A DNA stretch of 36,458 bases from an uncultured Opitutia bacterium (GTDB lineage: Bacteria > Verrucomicrobiota > Verrucomicrobiia > Opitutales > Opitutaceae): contig CAINHV010000346.1 in the NCBI GenBank assembly GCA_903848965.1, forward strand, positions 1 through 36,458, written 5' to 3'. Numbering within the stretch: position 1 is the first letter of the stretch; the number at the start of each line of letters is the position of its first letter. A program made the translations under genes and the position numbers. Below the pieces are notes generated by a model that saw only the letters and a list, made by a program, of their open reading frames with translations, made no database searches and was not told the DNA's origin. Below are positions 9,016 through 16,698 of this stretch, piece after piece.

Positions 9016-10445
9016 GGAGCGGCCTCCACGATGAGCCCGAAATCCGACTGTCCGATCACAACGATCGCCTGGCCGCGTTCCACGCCGCCGATCTCCACCC
9101 GGGCCTCGTAGTGCTGGCCGTCGATCTCGACGTGGCCGCTGGGGTGCAGGGCCGTCACGGCCACGCCGCGGCGTCCCACGAGGGAAGCGACCGCGCTCCC
9201 CATTTCCACCGCGCCGCCGGCCGCCTGCGCCGCGCCGCCCAGGGAGGTTTGAACGACCAGGCGATCCCAGATCCAGCCCCGCGGCAGATAGCGCGCCAGC
9301 GCCGCGCCGAGAACGCCCGCGATCACGAGGCCCAGCCCGAGATCCATCACCGGGCCCACGAAGGCATCGCCGTTCCACGCCACCGACAACGGCTCGTTGG
9401 GCCAGAGATCAGCCATTGACCAAACCAGCGAGCCGAGCATCAGGGCGAGTCCCGCCACCGCCAGGATCACCACGCCGGGAAGCAGGAAGATTTCGAGCGC
9501 GACCAACAGGAGCCCCAGACCGAAAACCAGGATGGGTTCCTGGCCGGAGAGACCGGCGACATAGTTGCCGAGGAAGACCATTCCCAGCAGCGCAATGCCC
9601 GCCATCCCGAACATGCCAAAGCCCGGGGTCTTGAACTCGATGAACAGGGCCAGCATGCCGAGCCCCATCAAGACCGGCGAAATTGCCGTCAGCCAGACCG
9701 CAAGTCGTTCGGACCAGGTCAACTCGAGCGTCGTAATCGTCGCGCTCGCGCCGGGAAATTTCTGCGCCACGATCTCGTTGATCGACGCCGCGATGCCCGC
9801 CCCGAGCAGGGGCTGGAGCGGGTCGCCGTATTTCTTGACCGCCTCGACGGCGGTAAGGGAGAGCAGCTCGCCCTTACCCTTGATGAGTTCATCGCCAATC
9901 TTCAATTCGGTTTCCGAATCGATCATCGCGGAGATCACCTCGCCGCGGTAGGCCTTGCCCTCGCTCATCGCCCGGACGCGGGCCTTCAGGTAGCTGACGA
10001 TCTTCAGCTTCATGGTGGCGTCGACGTCCTCGCCGGTGCCCGAGACGGGGGCCGCGGCGCCGATGATGCCGGCCGGGGCGAACCAGATCTCCTCGGTGGT
10101 GGCGGAAATGAAGGCGCCGGCGGAAATCGCCTCGGTGTTCACATAAGTGATCGTGGTGCCACTGAACTTTCCGAGGGCCTCCATAATCTCGAAGGTGGAA
10201 TCGAGAGCGCCGCCCGGAGTCTTCATGTCGAGGATCACCGCATCCGCCTTGGCCTCGATCGCTTCCTTTAGCCCCCGGCGCACCACATAGAGGACCGCGG
10301 AGCCAATTTGATCGCGGACGGGGATGACAAAGACCCGAATCTCCTTCGGATTCACCGGGACGGCCGCCGGCGCCGCGGGATCGGCGGCCCGGAGGCCGGT
10401 CGCCAACACACAAACGCCGAGAAGCTGAAGCAGCCACTTTGTCAC
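9012..10445 (-). CDS. Long NfeD-like protein with ClpP/S49-class serine protease domain
   Basis: Membrane serine protease of the NfeD1a/1510-N type, thought to act with flotillin-like proteins. The chosen GTG start (10443-10445) gives 477 aa with a clear signal peptide (MTKWLLQLLGVCVLATGLRA). The ClpP-like fold follows: VFVIPVRDQIGSAVLYVVRR, VILDMKTPGGALDST, then AISAGAFISATTEEIWFAP with the Ser expected to be the nucleophile, and GIIGAAAPV. The catalytic Lys is probably in LKIVSYLKARV, by analogy with archaeal 1510-N. Several TM segments (about 260-390) and a C-terminal OB-fold (GRRGVAVTALHPSGHVEIDG) complete it. In-frame codons continue to 10601, but the signal peptide begins only at the GTG and the region upstream is the divergent intergenic space. 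Confidence 0.88.
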   Translation of the reverse strand: MTKWLLQLLGVCVLATGLRAADPAAPAAVPVNPKEIRVFVIPVRDQIGSAVLYVVRRGLKEAIEAKADAVILDMKTPGGALDSTFEIMEALGKFSGTTITYVNTEAISAGAFISATTEEIWFAPAGIIGAAAPVSGTGEDVDATMKLKIVSYLKARVRAMSEGKAYRGEVISAMIDSETELKIGDELIKGKGELLSLTAVEAVKKYGDPLQPLLGAGIAASINEIVAQKFPGASATITTLELTWSERLAVWLTAISPVLMGLGMLALFIEFKTPGFGMFGMAGIALLGMVFLGNYVAGLSGQEPILVFGLGLLLVALEIFLLPGVVILAVAGLALMLGSLVWSMADLWPNEPLSVAWNGDAFVGPVMDLGLGLVIAGVLGAALARYLPRGWIWDRLVVQTSLGGAAQAAGGAVEMGSAVASLVGRRGVAVTALHPSGHVEIDGQHYEARVEIGGVERGQAIVVIGQSDFGLIVEAAP

Positions 10446-10599
10446 TGGAGCGGAAACCGTAGCGCTGGTTCCACGCAGAGCAAGAGCACGCCGCCGCCGC
10501 TTGAAAGGGCCGGCGGCTTTCCAGTCGTGTGGAGCGCCGGCGCGGGCGCGGACACACAATTCACTTGGCGCGTGCCGGCCGCATGGAATGCTTCGCGGC

Positions 10600-11520
10600 A
10601 TGGAAAAAGTGCCCTATCAAGGCCAGACCCTCACCCGCTGGCGCGTTGGCAATTCCACGTTCCTCGCCCTGCCGGAAAAGGGCGCACGGCTGATGAACTG
10701 GAACCTGACGCTCGGTGACGGCTCGGTGCGCGACGTGCTCTATTGGCCCGAGAACGCCGATTTCGCCGACATCGCCAAGGTGCGCGGGGGCAATCCGATT
10801 TTATTTCCCTTCAACGGTCGCTGTTTCGATCAGGGCGAAATCTTCTTCTGGCGCGCCGCCGATGGCGTCCGGCGTCCGATTCCGCTGCATGGCATCGCCC
10901 GCCAGGCGGAATTCAAGATCACCCACCTCGACGCACGGGGGTTCAGCGCCCAACTCGTGCCTGGCGCCGAGGCTCAGGCCGCCTACCCGTTCGACTACGA
11001 ATTCAGCATCACGTACCGCTTCGAACCGTTCGGACTGACGTGCGAGTTCGCGCTCACGAATCTCGGACGCGAACCGTTGCCGTGGAGCGCCGGCCATCAC
11101 TTCTACTTCACCCTGCCCTGGAGCGAGGGGCTGACGCGGTCCGATTACCTCATTCGCATTCCCGCGACGAAGCGCCTGAAACAGGATCCCACCGGCGCGC
11201 TGATCGCGGGTCCCGCGCTGCAGCCGGAGGAGAGTATGAGCAACAAGGCCCTGATCGACACTTTCCACACCGGGCTGCGGAGCAACGAAGTCATCTTCGG
11301 CGAGAAGGGTCGCCCGGGGGACATCACGGTCCGGCTCGGCGGTGAAAAGATTCCGCCCCCGGATGCCACGTTCGTGACGTGGTCGCTGGCTGACGACTCC
11401 CCGTTCTTTTGTGTCGAGCCGTGGATGGGCCCGGCCAACGCCGCGGGACACAAGGTCGGCCTGCATCTCGTTCCGCCCGGCCAGACGCAGAAGTTCAGCG
11501 TCAGCGTCGGGGTCCGCTGA
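10600..11520 (+). CDS. Aldose 1-epimerase family protein (galactose-mutarotase fold)
   Basis: Probable sugar mutarotase or related hexose-phosphate epimerase. The 306-aa protein shows a beta-sandwich pattern with GGNPILFPFNGRC, LHGIARQAEF (first conserved His), PWSAGHHFYFTLPW (second His cluster) and a late acidic CVEPWMGPANA, which fits the catalytic His/His/Glu set. No signal peptide, so cytoplasmic. The chosen ATG at 10600 precedes KVPYQGQTLTRW; an ATG at 10588 and a TTG at 10501 are alternatives. It is divergent from the nfeD-floA operon over about 150 bp. The exact substrate cannot be told from the sequence. tatA follows 33 bp later on the same strand. Confidence 0.85.
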   Translation: MEKVPYQGQTLTRWRVGNSTFLALPEKGARLMNWNLTLGDGSVRDVLYWPENADFADIAKVRGGNPILFPFNGRCFDQGEIFFWRAADGVRRPIPLHGIARQAEFKITHLDARGFSAQLVPGAEAQAAYPFDYEFSITYRFEPFGLTCEFALTNLGREPLPWSAGHHFYFTLPWSEGLTRSDYLIRIPATKRLKQDPTGALIAGPALQPEESMSNKALIDTFHTGLRSNEVIFGEKGRPGDITVRLGGEKIPPPDATFVTWSLADDSPFFCVEPWMGPANAAGHKVGLHLVPPGQTQKFSVSVGVR

Positions 11521-11553
11521 GGTCAGTCGATTTTACCTACCTTTTTCTGCGAA

Positions 11554-12105
11554 ATGGAACACATTGCGGGCATGGTAATTTTTCCCGGCCAATTGGCCTT
11601 CATGGAAGGGCTGGGTGGCCCCGAGATGATGCTGATCTTCGTGGTCATCCTCATGATGTTCGGGGGCCAGAAGCTGCCGGAGTTCGCGCGCGGACTCGGA
11701 AAATCCATCCGGGAATTCAAGAAGGCCGCCGCCGGGGTGGAGGATGAATTCAAGCGCGCCATGGACGAGGACGAGCGGAAGAAGTCGATCGCCGCCCTTC
11801 CCGCCGCTCCCGCGATCCCAGCGCCCACCATCATGCCGCCGAATCCCGACGACCTGCCGCCCGAGGCGCTGGCTCCCGTCATCGCCGGCGACACGTCCAC
11901 GGCCCCTTCGATCGATTCGATCCCACCGCCACCGTTGATTCCCCTGGATGGTACGCCCACGGAATCCCCGGCGCCGACCGCGATCGGCGAGGCGACCTTG
12001 CCGGTCGACAACGGACCATCACCCGCGACCGCGACTCCACCGGCGGCGATCCCGCCGCCGCCCGCCCCCGTGGCCGGTCAGCGCAGCCGCGACGACTATT
12101 CGTGA
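11554..12105 (+). CDS. tatA: Sec-independent translocase subunit TatA/TatB
   Basis: Pore or scaffold subunit of the twin-arginine translocase that exports folded proteins. The hallmark N-terminus is present: GPEMMLIFVVILMMFGGQKL (short TM helix and Gly hinge), then the amphipathic helix PEFARGLGKSIREFKKA. A charged helix and a long Pro/Ala-rich, low-complexity tail (about 85-183) make it longer than typical TatA (about 70-110 aa). The start could be ATG 11554, 11572 or 11602; the last begins at MEGLGGPE and gives the most usual N-terminus. The stop overlaps the smr GTG by 4 bp. TatC is not in the window. Confidence 0.9.
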   Translation: MEHIAGMVIFPGQLAFMEGLGGPEMMLIFVVILMMFGGQKLPEFARGLGKSIREFKKAAAGVEDEFKRAMDEDERKKSIAALPAAPAIPAPTIMPPNPDDLPPEALAPVIAGDTSTAPSIDSIPPPPLIPLDGTPTESPAPTAIGEATLPVDNGPSPATATPPAAIPPPPAPVAGQRSRDDYS

Positions 12106-12395
12106 ACCCGGGAGAGTCCACCGTCGACGATGCGCCGGTGGCGATCCCGATCACCGGGGAATTGGATCTGCACACCTTTCGGCCCGCGGATCTCGGTGAG
12201 CTCATCCCGGCCTATCTCGCGGAATGCGCCGCCCGGCGGATGACGTCCCTCCGGATCATCCACGGCAAAGGCACCGGCACCCTGCGAACCACCGTGCACG
12301 GACTCCTGCAACGATCCCCGCTGGTCGCCTCGTTCCGACTCGGTGATGAAACCAGCGGTTCGTGGGGCGCCACGCTGGTCACGCTGCGCCCATGA
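12102..12395 (+). CDS. Smr (small MutS-related) domain protein
   Basis: The 97-aa protein is essentially one Smr domain. It has LDLHTFRP near residue 21 (the LDLH motif), a helix (LIPAYLAECAARR), then the signature IIHGKGTGTLR, and it ends with SWGATLVTLRP. Smr domains bind or nick nucleic acids, in DNA recombination control or at stalled ribosomes; which applies here is unknown. The GTG start at 12102 overlaps the tatA stop, and the TGA at 12393-12395 overlaps the next ATG, so it is translationally coupled on both sides. Stand-alone Smr proteins of this size are common. Confidence 0.9.
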   Translation: MNPGESTVDDAPVAIPITGELDLHTFRPADLGELIPAYLAECAARRMTSLRIIHGKGTGTLRTTVHGLLQRSPLVASFRLGDETSGSWGATLVTLRP

Positions 12396-13627
12396 AACGG
12401 TTCCTGCTCGGCCTCCTCATGGCGCTGGCGGCGTTTCCGCTCGGCCGGGCCGCCGCGCCCGCGGAAACGGGACGGCCGCCGGTCGTCGTGATTTCCCTCG
12501 ATGCGTTCCGCTGGGACTACATCGCCACGCATCCGGCTGAAACGCCGCGCCTCCGGCAACTGATCAAGGAGGGCGTCACCGCACGCGGTCTGATTCCGGT
12601 GTTTCCGTCGCAAACGTTCACGAATCACTACTCGATGGTGACAGGACTTTATCCCGCGCACCACGGCATCATCGGCAACGGTTTCTTCGACGCCGCGCGC
12701 GGCGAGGTGTTCAATTACCGGCTGCCCACGGCCGTGCGCGACGGGAGCTGGTTCGGCGGCGAACCGATTTGGGTGACCGCCGGCCAGCAGGGCAAGACGA
12801 GCGGGGTCTCCTTCTGGGTCGGCTCCGAGGCGGAGATTCGCGGGCGGCGCCCCACCCACTGGCGGCCGTTCAGCACGACCGTGACCTTCGAGGAGCGGCT
12901 CGAGGAGTTGGCCGGTTGGTTGCGGCTGCCGGCGGCAGAACGACCGGCGATCATCCTCTTCTACCTGGATGACACCAACACCGCCGGACACTACTTTGGG
13001 CCCGGCTCGGCCGAGGTCGCCGCGGCCATCCAACTGCTCGATCGCCGCGTCGGCCACCTGCTCGATCGGGCCACGGCCGAGGGGGTGGCGCTGAACCTGA
13101 TCGTCGTTTCCGATCACGGCATGGCGCCGACGGACGGCCAGGCCCAGACGACGATCCTCGACGAGATCATCGATCTCCGCACGGTCCAGATCGATTTCGA
13201 CGGCCCCCTCGCCGGACTCCGTCCGCACGATGGCGACGCCGCGGCGCTGGTCCGGAAACTCGCAGTGCTACCGCCGCAGTATCATGTTTATCGTGACACC
13301 GAACTGCCGGCGCGCTGGCACGTCACCCCGGGCCCGCGCGTGCCCGCGGTCTGGATTGTGCCGGACGCCGGCTGGCGCATCCAGCAACGGAGCCGTTTCC
13401 TCTCGACCCGCGATTCGCGACTGAAGGGCGATCATGGGTACGACAGCGCCGATCCCACGATGCACGGACTCTTTATCGCCCACGGCCCCGCCTTCCGCAC
13501 GGGACTGACGATCGATGCCATCGAGAGCATCCATGTGTACAATTTACTCTGCGCCGCCGCGGGATTGACGCCGGCCCCGAACGACGGCGACGACCGGCTG
13601 GTGCGGGCGGTGCTGGCGCCGAGGTGA
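12392..13627 (+). CDS. Type I phosphodiesterase / nucleotide pyrophosphatase family protein
   Basis: Exported alkaline-phosphatase-superfamily enzyme, probably hydrolysing phosphodiester or pyrophosphate bonds outside the cytoplasm. The 411-aa product starts with a signal peptide (KRFLLGLLMALAAFPLGRAAA). The NPP motifs are all present: ISLDAFRWDYI (metal Asp), FPSQTFTNHYSMVTGLYP (nucleophile Thr in QTFTNH), LDDTNTAGHYFGP (Asp and His metal ligands), VSDHGMAP (Asp-His) and GDHGYDS (His) near the C-terminus. ATG at 12392 overlaps the smr stop by 4 bp; an in-frame ATG at 12362 would bury the signal peptide. Natural substrate unknown; eukaryotic-like ectonucleotide pyrophosphatases are the closest well-known relatives. 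Confidence 0.92.
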   Translation: MKRFLLGLLMALAAFPLGRAAAPAETGRPPVVVISLDAFRWDYIATHPAETPRLRQLIKEGVTARGLIPVFPSQTFTNHYSMVTGLYPAHHGIIGNGFFDAARGEVFNYRLPTAVRDGSWFGGEPIWVTAGQQGKTSGVSFWVGSEAEIRGRRPTHWRPFSTTVTFEERLEELAGWLRLPAAERPAIILFYLDDTNTAGHYFGPGSAEVAAAIQLLDRRVGHLLDRATAEGVALNLIVVSDHGMAPTDGQAQTTILDEIIDLRTVQIDFDGPLAGLRPHDGDAAALVRKLAVLPPQYHVYRDTELPARWHVTPGPRVPAVWIVPDAGWRIQQRSRFLSTRDSRLKGDHGYDSADPTMHGLFIAHGPAFRTGLTIDAIESIHVYNLLCAAAGLTPAPNDGDDRLVRAVLAPR

Positions 13628-13726
13628 AGTTGGACGCCGGGGAATCCAGATGGCGGCCCCGCAGGTTTGGTTGAGCATCCGCTGCATCCGTGACATCTGC
13701 GGATAATGGCCGACGGGCTCGGCTCC

Positions 13727-13863
13727 GATTCCTGGCTTCGTGGCTTCAGGCTCAAACCCAGTCTGAATCGATCCGGTGGGTCCACAGATGGACGCAGATG
13801 AGCGCAGATGGAGCGAACACCCGCGCAATCCGGATGGAGCCTGAAGCCAGAAAACCAGGAGTC
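13727..13863. repeat. Imperfect inverted-repeat element, family H
   Basis: The arm at 13727-13753 (GATTCCTGGCTTCGTGGCTT onward) is matched in inverted orientation at 13837-13863. The 20-bp core CTGAAGCCAGAAAACCAGGA (13841-13860) is repeated identically at 29081-29100. The inside holds short GCAGATG repeats. It lies in a gene-free stretch of about 470 bp (13628-14094). Confidence 0.7.
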
Positions 13864-13919
13864 AGATCAATCGCGTGGGCCGATTCCCCCCCCCGGTGCT
13901 GAGCCAATCCTCCAATCCT

Positions 13920-13945
13920 TTAACCACGAAGGCACGAAGACACAG
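13920..13945 (+). repeat. Second copy of the TTAACCACGAAGGCACGAAG repeat
   Basis: These 26 bases are identical to 2025-2050. No matching right arm follows here, so it is a half-copy of the palindrome between manA and grpE. Confidence 0.8.
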
Positions 13946-14106
13946 GGGTGCGGAAACGGTCGCTGGCTTGGCGGCCGTCATCTGAGGCCATCTGCGAGGT
14001 CAAGAACTCAGGAAGGTGTCGGCGACAGAAAGTTGATCGCCCCTGCAACTTTCCGCGGGCGGCTGTGTTCTTGGCGCAACACACCAATCAACAAATGACA
14101 TCCGCC

Positions 14107-14319
14107 ATGAAACTCATCTCCTCCCTCTCCCTCCTCGCCATGATCGCCGGCCTCGCCGCCACCGTGGCCCTGGCCGGCGGCGCCCTGGCAGCCGCGAGTC
14201 TTTCCCTCTCGCTCGGCATGCTCTTGCTGCCGGTCGCCATGGGTGACACGTCGTCACGGCGCCCGCTCTCCGTGCCCGTGGTCGCGTCCCGCGCCGAACG
14301 GATGGCCCTGGCCGCTTGA
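14107..14319 (+). CDS. Small hydrophobic protein, hypothetical
   Basis: The 70-aa product has two hydrophobic stretches (ISSLSLLAMIAGLAATVALA and ALAAASLSLSLGMLLLPVAM) followed by a short polar tail with SSRRPLSVP. It could be a two-TM inner-membrane peptide or a secreted small protein. An ATG at 14095 would add MTSA. It stands alone between repeats (family H upstream, family A downstream), with no clear Shine-Dalgarno. Support for coding is the clean two-helix hydrophobic design. No family recognised. Confidence 0.5.
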   Translation: MKLISSLSLLAMIAGLAATVALAGGALAAASLSLSLGMLLLPVAMGDTSSRRPLSVPVVASRAERMALAA

Positions 14320-14346
14320 TTGAAATTCGGTTCCCGGACACCTCCC

Positions 14347-14423
14347 GGGTGGCATGGGTCTCCCGACCCATGAATCGCAGACTGAAATCCACCCTTCCTG
14401 GATTGGGGAGACCCGTGCCACCC
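14347..14423. repeat. REP-like inverted pair, family A
   Basis: GGGTGGCATGGGTCTCCC (14347-14364) faces an inverted copy at 14405-14423 with one mismatch over 18 bp. It is the same family as 6747-6816, there also as a facing pair. Each left unit also folds on GGGTCTCCCGACCC. Confidence 0.75.
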
Positions 14424-14463
14424 GCCAATTGAGTTCTCACCTTTCGATCTCCACTTTTACTCC

Positions 14464-15291
14464 ATGACACAAATTCCTCTCTCGCCCGGCTCCGGTCAGA
14501 TGCACGCGGTCGACTACACCATCCACGGCGACGACATGCAGTTCGTCGAAGTGGAACTCGATCCGTCCGAGGCGGTGATCGCCGAGGCCGGAGGCATGAT
14601 GTACATGGACGATGGCATCGCGATGGAGACCGTCTTCGGGGACGGCGCCCCGCAAACCGGAGGCCTGATGGGCGCGCTGCTCGGCGCCGGCAAACGCCTG
14701 CTCACCGGCGAATCGCTTTTCCTCACCGTCTTCCAGAATCAGGGCGCGGTTAAACGCCGGGTCGCCTTCGGTGCACCCTATCCCGGCAAGATCCTGCCCG
14801 TGCACCTCGCCGAACTGGGCGGTGAGCTCATCGCCCAGAAGGATTCCTTCCTCTGCGCGGCCAAGGGCGTGAGCATCGGCATCGCGTTTCAACGCCGGCT
14901 CGGAGCCGGTCTCTTCGGTGGCGAAGGCTTCATCATGCAACGTCTCACCGGCGACGGCTGGGCATTCATCCACGCCGGCGGCACGCTCTACGAGCGCACG
15001 CTGGCGCCCGGGGAATTGATCCGCGTGGACACCGGTTGCATCGTGGCGCTGCAGCCCAGCGTCGAGTTCGACATCCAATATGTCGGCGGCGTTAAAACCG
15101 CGCTCTTCGGCGGGGAGGGACTCTTCTTCGCCACCCTGCGCGGCCCCGGCCGAATCTGGCTCCAATCGCTGCCGTTCTCCCGACTCGCGGGACGCATCGT
15201 CGCCGCCGCGCCGCGTCCCGGCCGCGGAGGACGCGAGGAAGGCTCTTTGCTCGGCGGGATCGGCCGGCTGGTCGACGGCGACAACTCTTGA
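14464..15291 (+). CDS. AIM24 / TIGR00266 family protein
   Basis: Cytoplasmic beta-rich protein of unknown biochemical function, related to fungal mitochondrial AIM24 and widespread in bacteria. The 275 aa contain the expected pattern: MQFVEVELDPSEAVIAEAG, GGMMYMDDGIAME, AGKRLLTGESLFLTVFQN, LPVHLAELGGELIAQKDSFL, GVSIGIAFQR, GEGFIMQRLTGDGWAFIHAG and the VDTGCIVALQPSV segment followed by GGVKTALFGGEGLFF. The C-terminus ends in a Gly/Arg-rich low-complexity stretch. ATG at 14464 is the only reasonable start. No operon partner; it is bounded by REP elements on both sides. Confidence 0.92.
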   Translation: MTQIPLSPGSGQMHAVDYTIHGDDMQFVEVELDPSEAVIAEAGGMMYMDDGIAMETVFGDGAPQTGGLMGALLGAGKRLLTGESLFLTVFQNQGAVKRRVAFGAPYPGKILPVHLAELGGELIAQKDSFLCAAKGVSIGIAFQRRLGAGLFGGEGFIMQRLTGDGWAFIHAGGTLYERTLAPGELIRVDTGCIVALQPSVEFDIQYVGGVKTALFGGEGLFFATLRGPGRIWLQSLPFSRLAGRIVAAAPRPGRGGREEGSLLGGIGRLVDGDNS

Positions 15292-15346
15292 GATTTTCGA
15301 TTTCAGGCCGGAGTTTTCACGGCCTTCACGATTCCATCCATCCGGT

Positions 15347-15397
15347 CCAGCGGGTTCCACCCGCTGGCTAGGCCGGGCGTGAAGCGCCCGGTCCGGC
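15347..15397. repeat. Two adjacent hairpins downstream of the AIM24-family gene
   Basis: CCAGCGGG / CCCGCTGG (15347-15367, loop TTCCA) is followed by CCGGGCG / CGCCCGG (15373-15391, loop TGAAG) flanked by GGCC. They look REP-like. No U-tract follows, so they are weak candidates for termination. Confidence 0.55.
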
Positions 15398-15402
15398 CAA
15401 TG

Positions 15403-15430
15403 AAAAGGGGCCCGGATTGCTCCGGGCCCC
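15403..15430 (-). terminator. Intrinsic terminator of the small membrane-protein gene
   Basis: A perfect 10-bp GC stem (GGGGCCCGGA at 15407-15416, TCCGGGCCCC at 15421-15430) with a 4-nt loop is followed on the minus strand by TTTTC. It sits 28 bp past the stop of the 15459-15641 gene. Confidence 0.75.
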
Positions 15431-15458
15431 TGTTATAAACTAACCCCTTCGCGCGGGA

Positions 15459-15641
15459 TTAACCGCGGCCGAAGAGCCGGGACCACCGAACGCGGTATTC
15501 GGAAGCGGCCACGCCCAGAAGTCCTAGGACTGAGGCGTAACCGATCACGGTCTCCACGTTGGGTTGGGCACGGTAGGAAAGCACGAGTGCGGCGGCGGCG
15601 ATCAAGCCGAGGAGTACCGCGATTATGTTCTTTGTGTTCAT
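15459..15641 (-). CDS. Small two-TM membrane protein, hypothetical
   Basis: A 60-aa protein with two hydrophobic helices (IIAVLLGLIAAAALVLSYRA and TVIGYASVLGLLGVAASEYR) and a basic C-terminal end (RVRWSRLFGRG). No known family was assigned. Coding is supported by its context: a consensus TATAAT box upstream, a clear intrinsic terminator downstream, and a divergent LysR regulator gene beginning 107 bp away. Divergent arrangement often means that the LysR protein controls the neighbour. ATG at 15639-15641. Confidence 0.72.
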   Translation of the reverse strand: MNTKNIIAVLLGLIAAAALVLSYRAQPNVETVIGYASVLGLLGVAASEYRVRWSRLFGRG

Positions 15642-15685
15642 ATGATGTCTGGATTCCGACGACCCCTAATCGAGTCGACGTCCCC

Positions 15686-15714
15686 ATTATACACCCGGAT
15701 TTCAATAGTTGAAA
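15686..15714 (-). promoter_or_regulatory. Promoter of the small membrane-protein gene
   Basis: Read on the minus strand, a perfect TATAAT (15686-15691) is preceded at 17-nt spacing by TTTCAA (15709-15714), a weak -35. The 11-bp palindrome TCAATAGTTGA (15702-15712) overlaps the -35 region, where a bound regulator could affect RNA polymerase. Confidence 0.5.
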
Positions 15715-15735
15715 TCGCTACTTCCTATTGATGAC

Positions 15736-15750
15736 ATAGGCATAGCCTAT
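15736..15750. promoter_or_regulatory. Putative LysR operator (T-N11-A palindrome)
   Basis: ATAGGC-ATA-GCCTAT is a perfect interrupted palindrome that fits the LysR-box rule T-N11-A. It overlaps the ATG of the lysR gene (15749-15751), suggesting autoregulation. A further inverted pair, CAATAG (15703-15708) and CTATTG (15725-15730), lies between it and the divergent promoter. Confidence 0.55.
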
Positions 15751-16657
15751 GGAACTAAACCAACTCCGCTACTTCGTCGCCGTCGCTGAGACCGGCAATT
15801 TCACCCGCGCTTCGGAGCGATCAAACGTAACACAACCTTCTCTTAGCCAGCAGATATTGAATCTGGAACGCGAGGTCGGTCATAAGCTGTTTCACCGCTT
15901 GGGGCGCAAGGCCGTCCTCACCGAGGCAGGGGTTGCCTTCCTCGAACGGGCGCGACGAATCCTTTTTGAGGTCGAAAACGCCACCAAGGAACTGAGCGAC
16001 CATCCCAGCCTCGGACGCAGGATCACGGTGGGTGCGGTACAAACCGTTATGCCGTATCTCATAACACCATTCCTCGCACGATGTCTGACCGAACATCCGA
16101 ATCTTAAGATCGATGCCCGGGAAGACTTTCGGGCGAAGCTCGTCAGCGCGGTGGTGGAGGGAGAACTCGATCTGGCCGTGGTCCCGATGCCGGTTAAGGA
16201 TCATCGCGTCGCGGTGGAAACCCTTCTAATAGAGCCGCTTTTGCTTGTGGTCGGAAAGGATCACCCGATCGCCAGCCGGACCGAAATCAGCATCGGGGAT
16301 CTCGCCAACGAGACGTTCGTCTCCTTGGGCGACTCAAGTGCACTGGCCGGACAGATCCGGGAATTCTTTGGCGACCAGAAGTTTCAGCCGTATATTGGCT
16401 ATCGCTGCGCCCAAGTCGCTACCCTCAAGTTGTTTGTTTCAATGGGCCTCGGTATTTCAATTCTTCCGCAACTGGCACGCCTGCCTGACGATCGAGACAC
16501 CCTCACTTATCTCCGCCTGACGGGGACGGCCCCGACCCGCGAACTCGTGATTATCCGCCATCTCCAGCGCTACCAAAGCCGCGGCGCGGAACAGTTTCTG
16601 ACCTTGTTGCGCGAGCAGGTTCGTGGGCAGGAGGAAACCGTCGCGGCGGTGGGCTGA
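15749..16657 (+). CDS. LysR-family transcriptional regulator
   Basis: The 302-aa protein has the standard winged HTH at the N-terminus (NQLRYFVAVAETGNFTRASE, VTQPSLSQQILNLEREVG, LFHRLGRKAVLTEAG) and a periplasmic-binding-like effector domain (about 90-295, LGRRITVGAVQTVMPYLI, GELDLAVVPMPV, MGLGISILP). It resembles the OxyR/CynR branch, but the region where OxyR has its redox Cys reads GDSSALAGQI, so peroxide sensing by that Cys is unlikely. The T-N11-A palindrome over the start codon and the divergent small membrane gene suggest local regulation. The MFS gene follows 41 bp downstream and could be co-transcribed. Effector unknown. Codon and base composition are slightly less GC-rich than in neighbours. 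Confidence 0.93.
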   Translation: MELNQLRYFVAVAETGNFTRASERSNVTQPSLSQQILNLEREVGHKLFHRLGRKAVLTEAGVAFLERARRILFEVENATKELSDHPSLGRRITVGAVQTVMPYLITPFLARCLTEHPNLKIDAREDFRAKLVSAVVEGELDLAVVPMPVKDHRVAVETLLIEPLLLVVGKDHPIASRTEISIGDLANETFVSLGDSSALAGQIREFFGDQKFQPYIGYRCAQVATLKLFVSMGLGISILPQLARLPDDRDTLTYLRLTGTAPTRELVIIRHLQRYQSRGAEQFLTLLREQVRGQEETVAAVG

Positions 16658-16698
16658 CCATTTGCAGTTTCCGCAAACTCCCGAACCCTCAGCGTTTC

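Noticed and set aside
15749-16657. OxyR identity for the LysR regulator
   Set aside because: The redox-active Cys region of OxyR is replaced by GDSSALAGQI, and no peroxide-defence gene is nearby.
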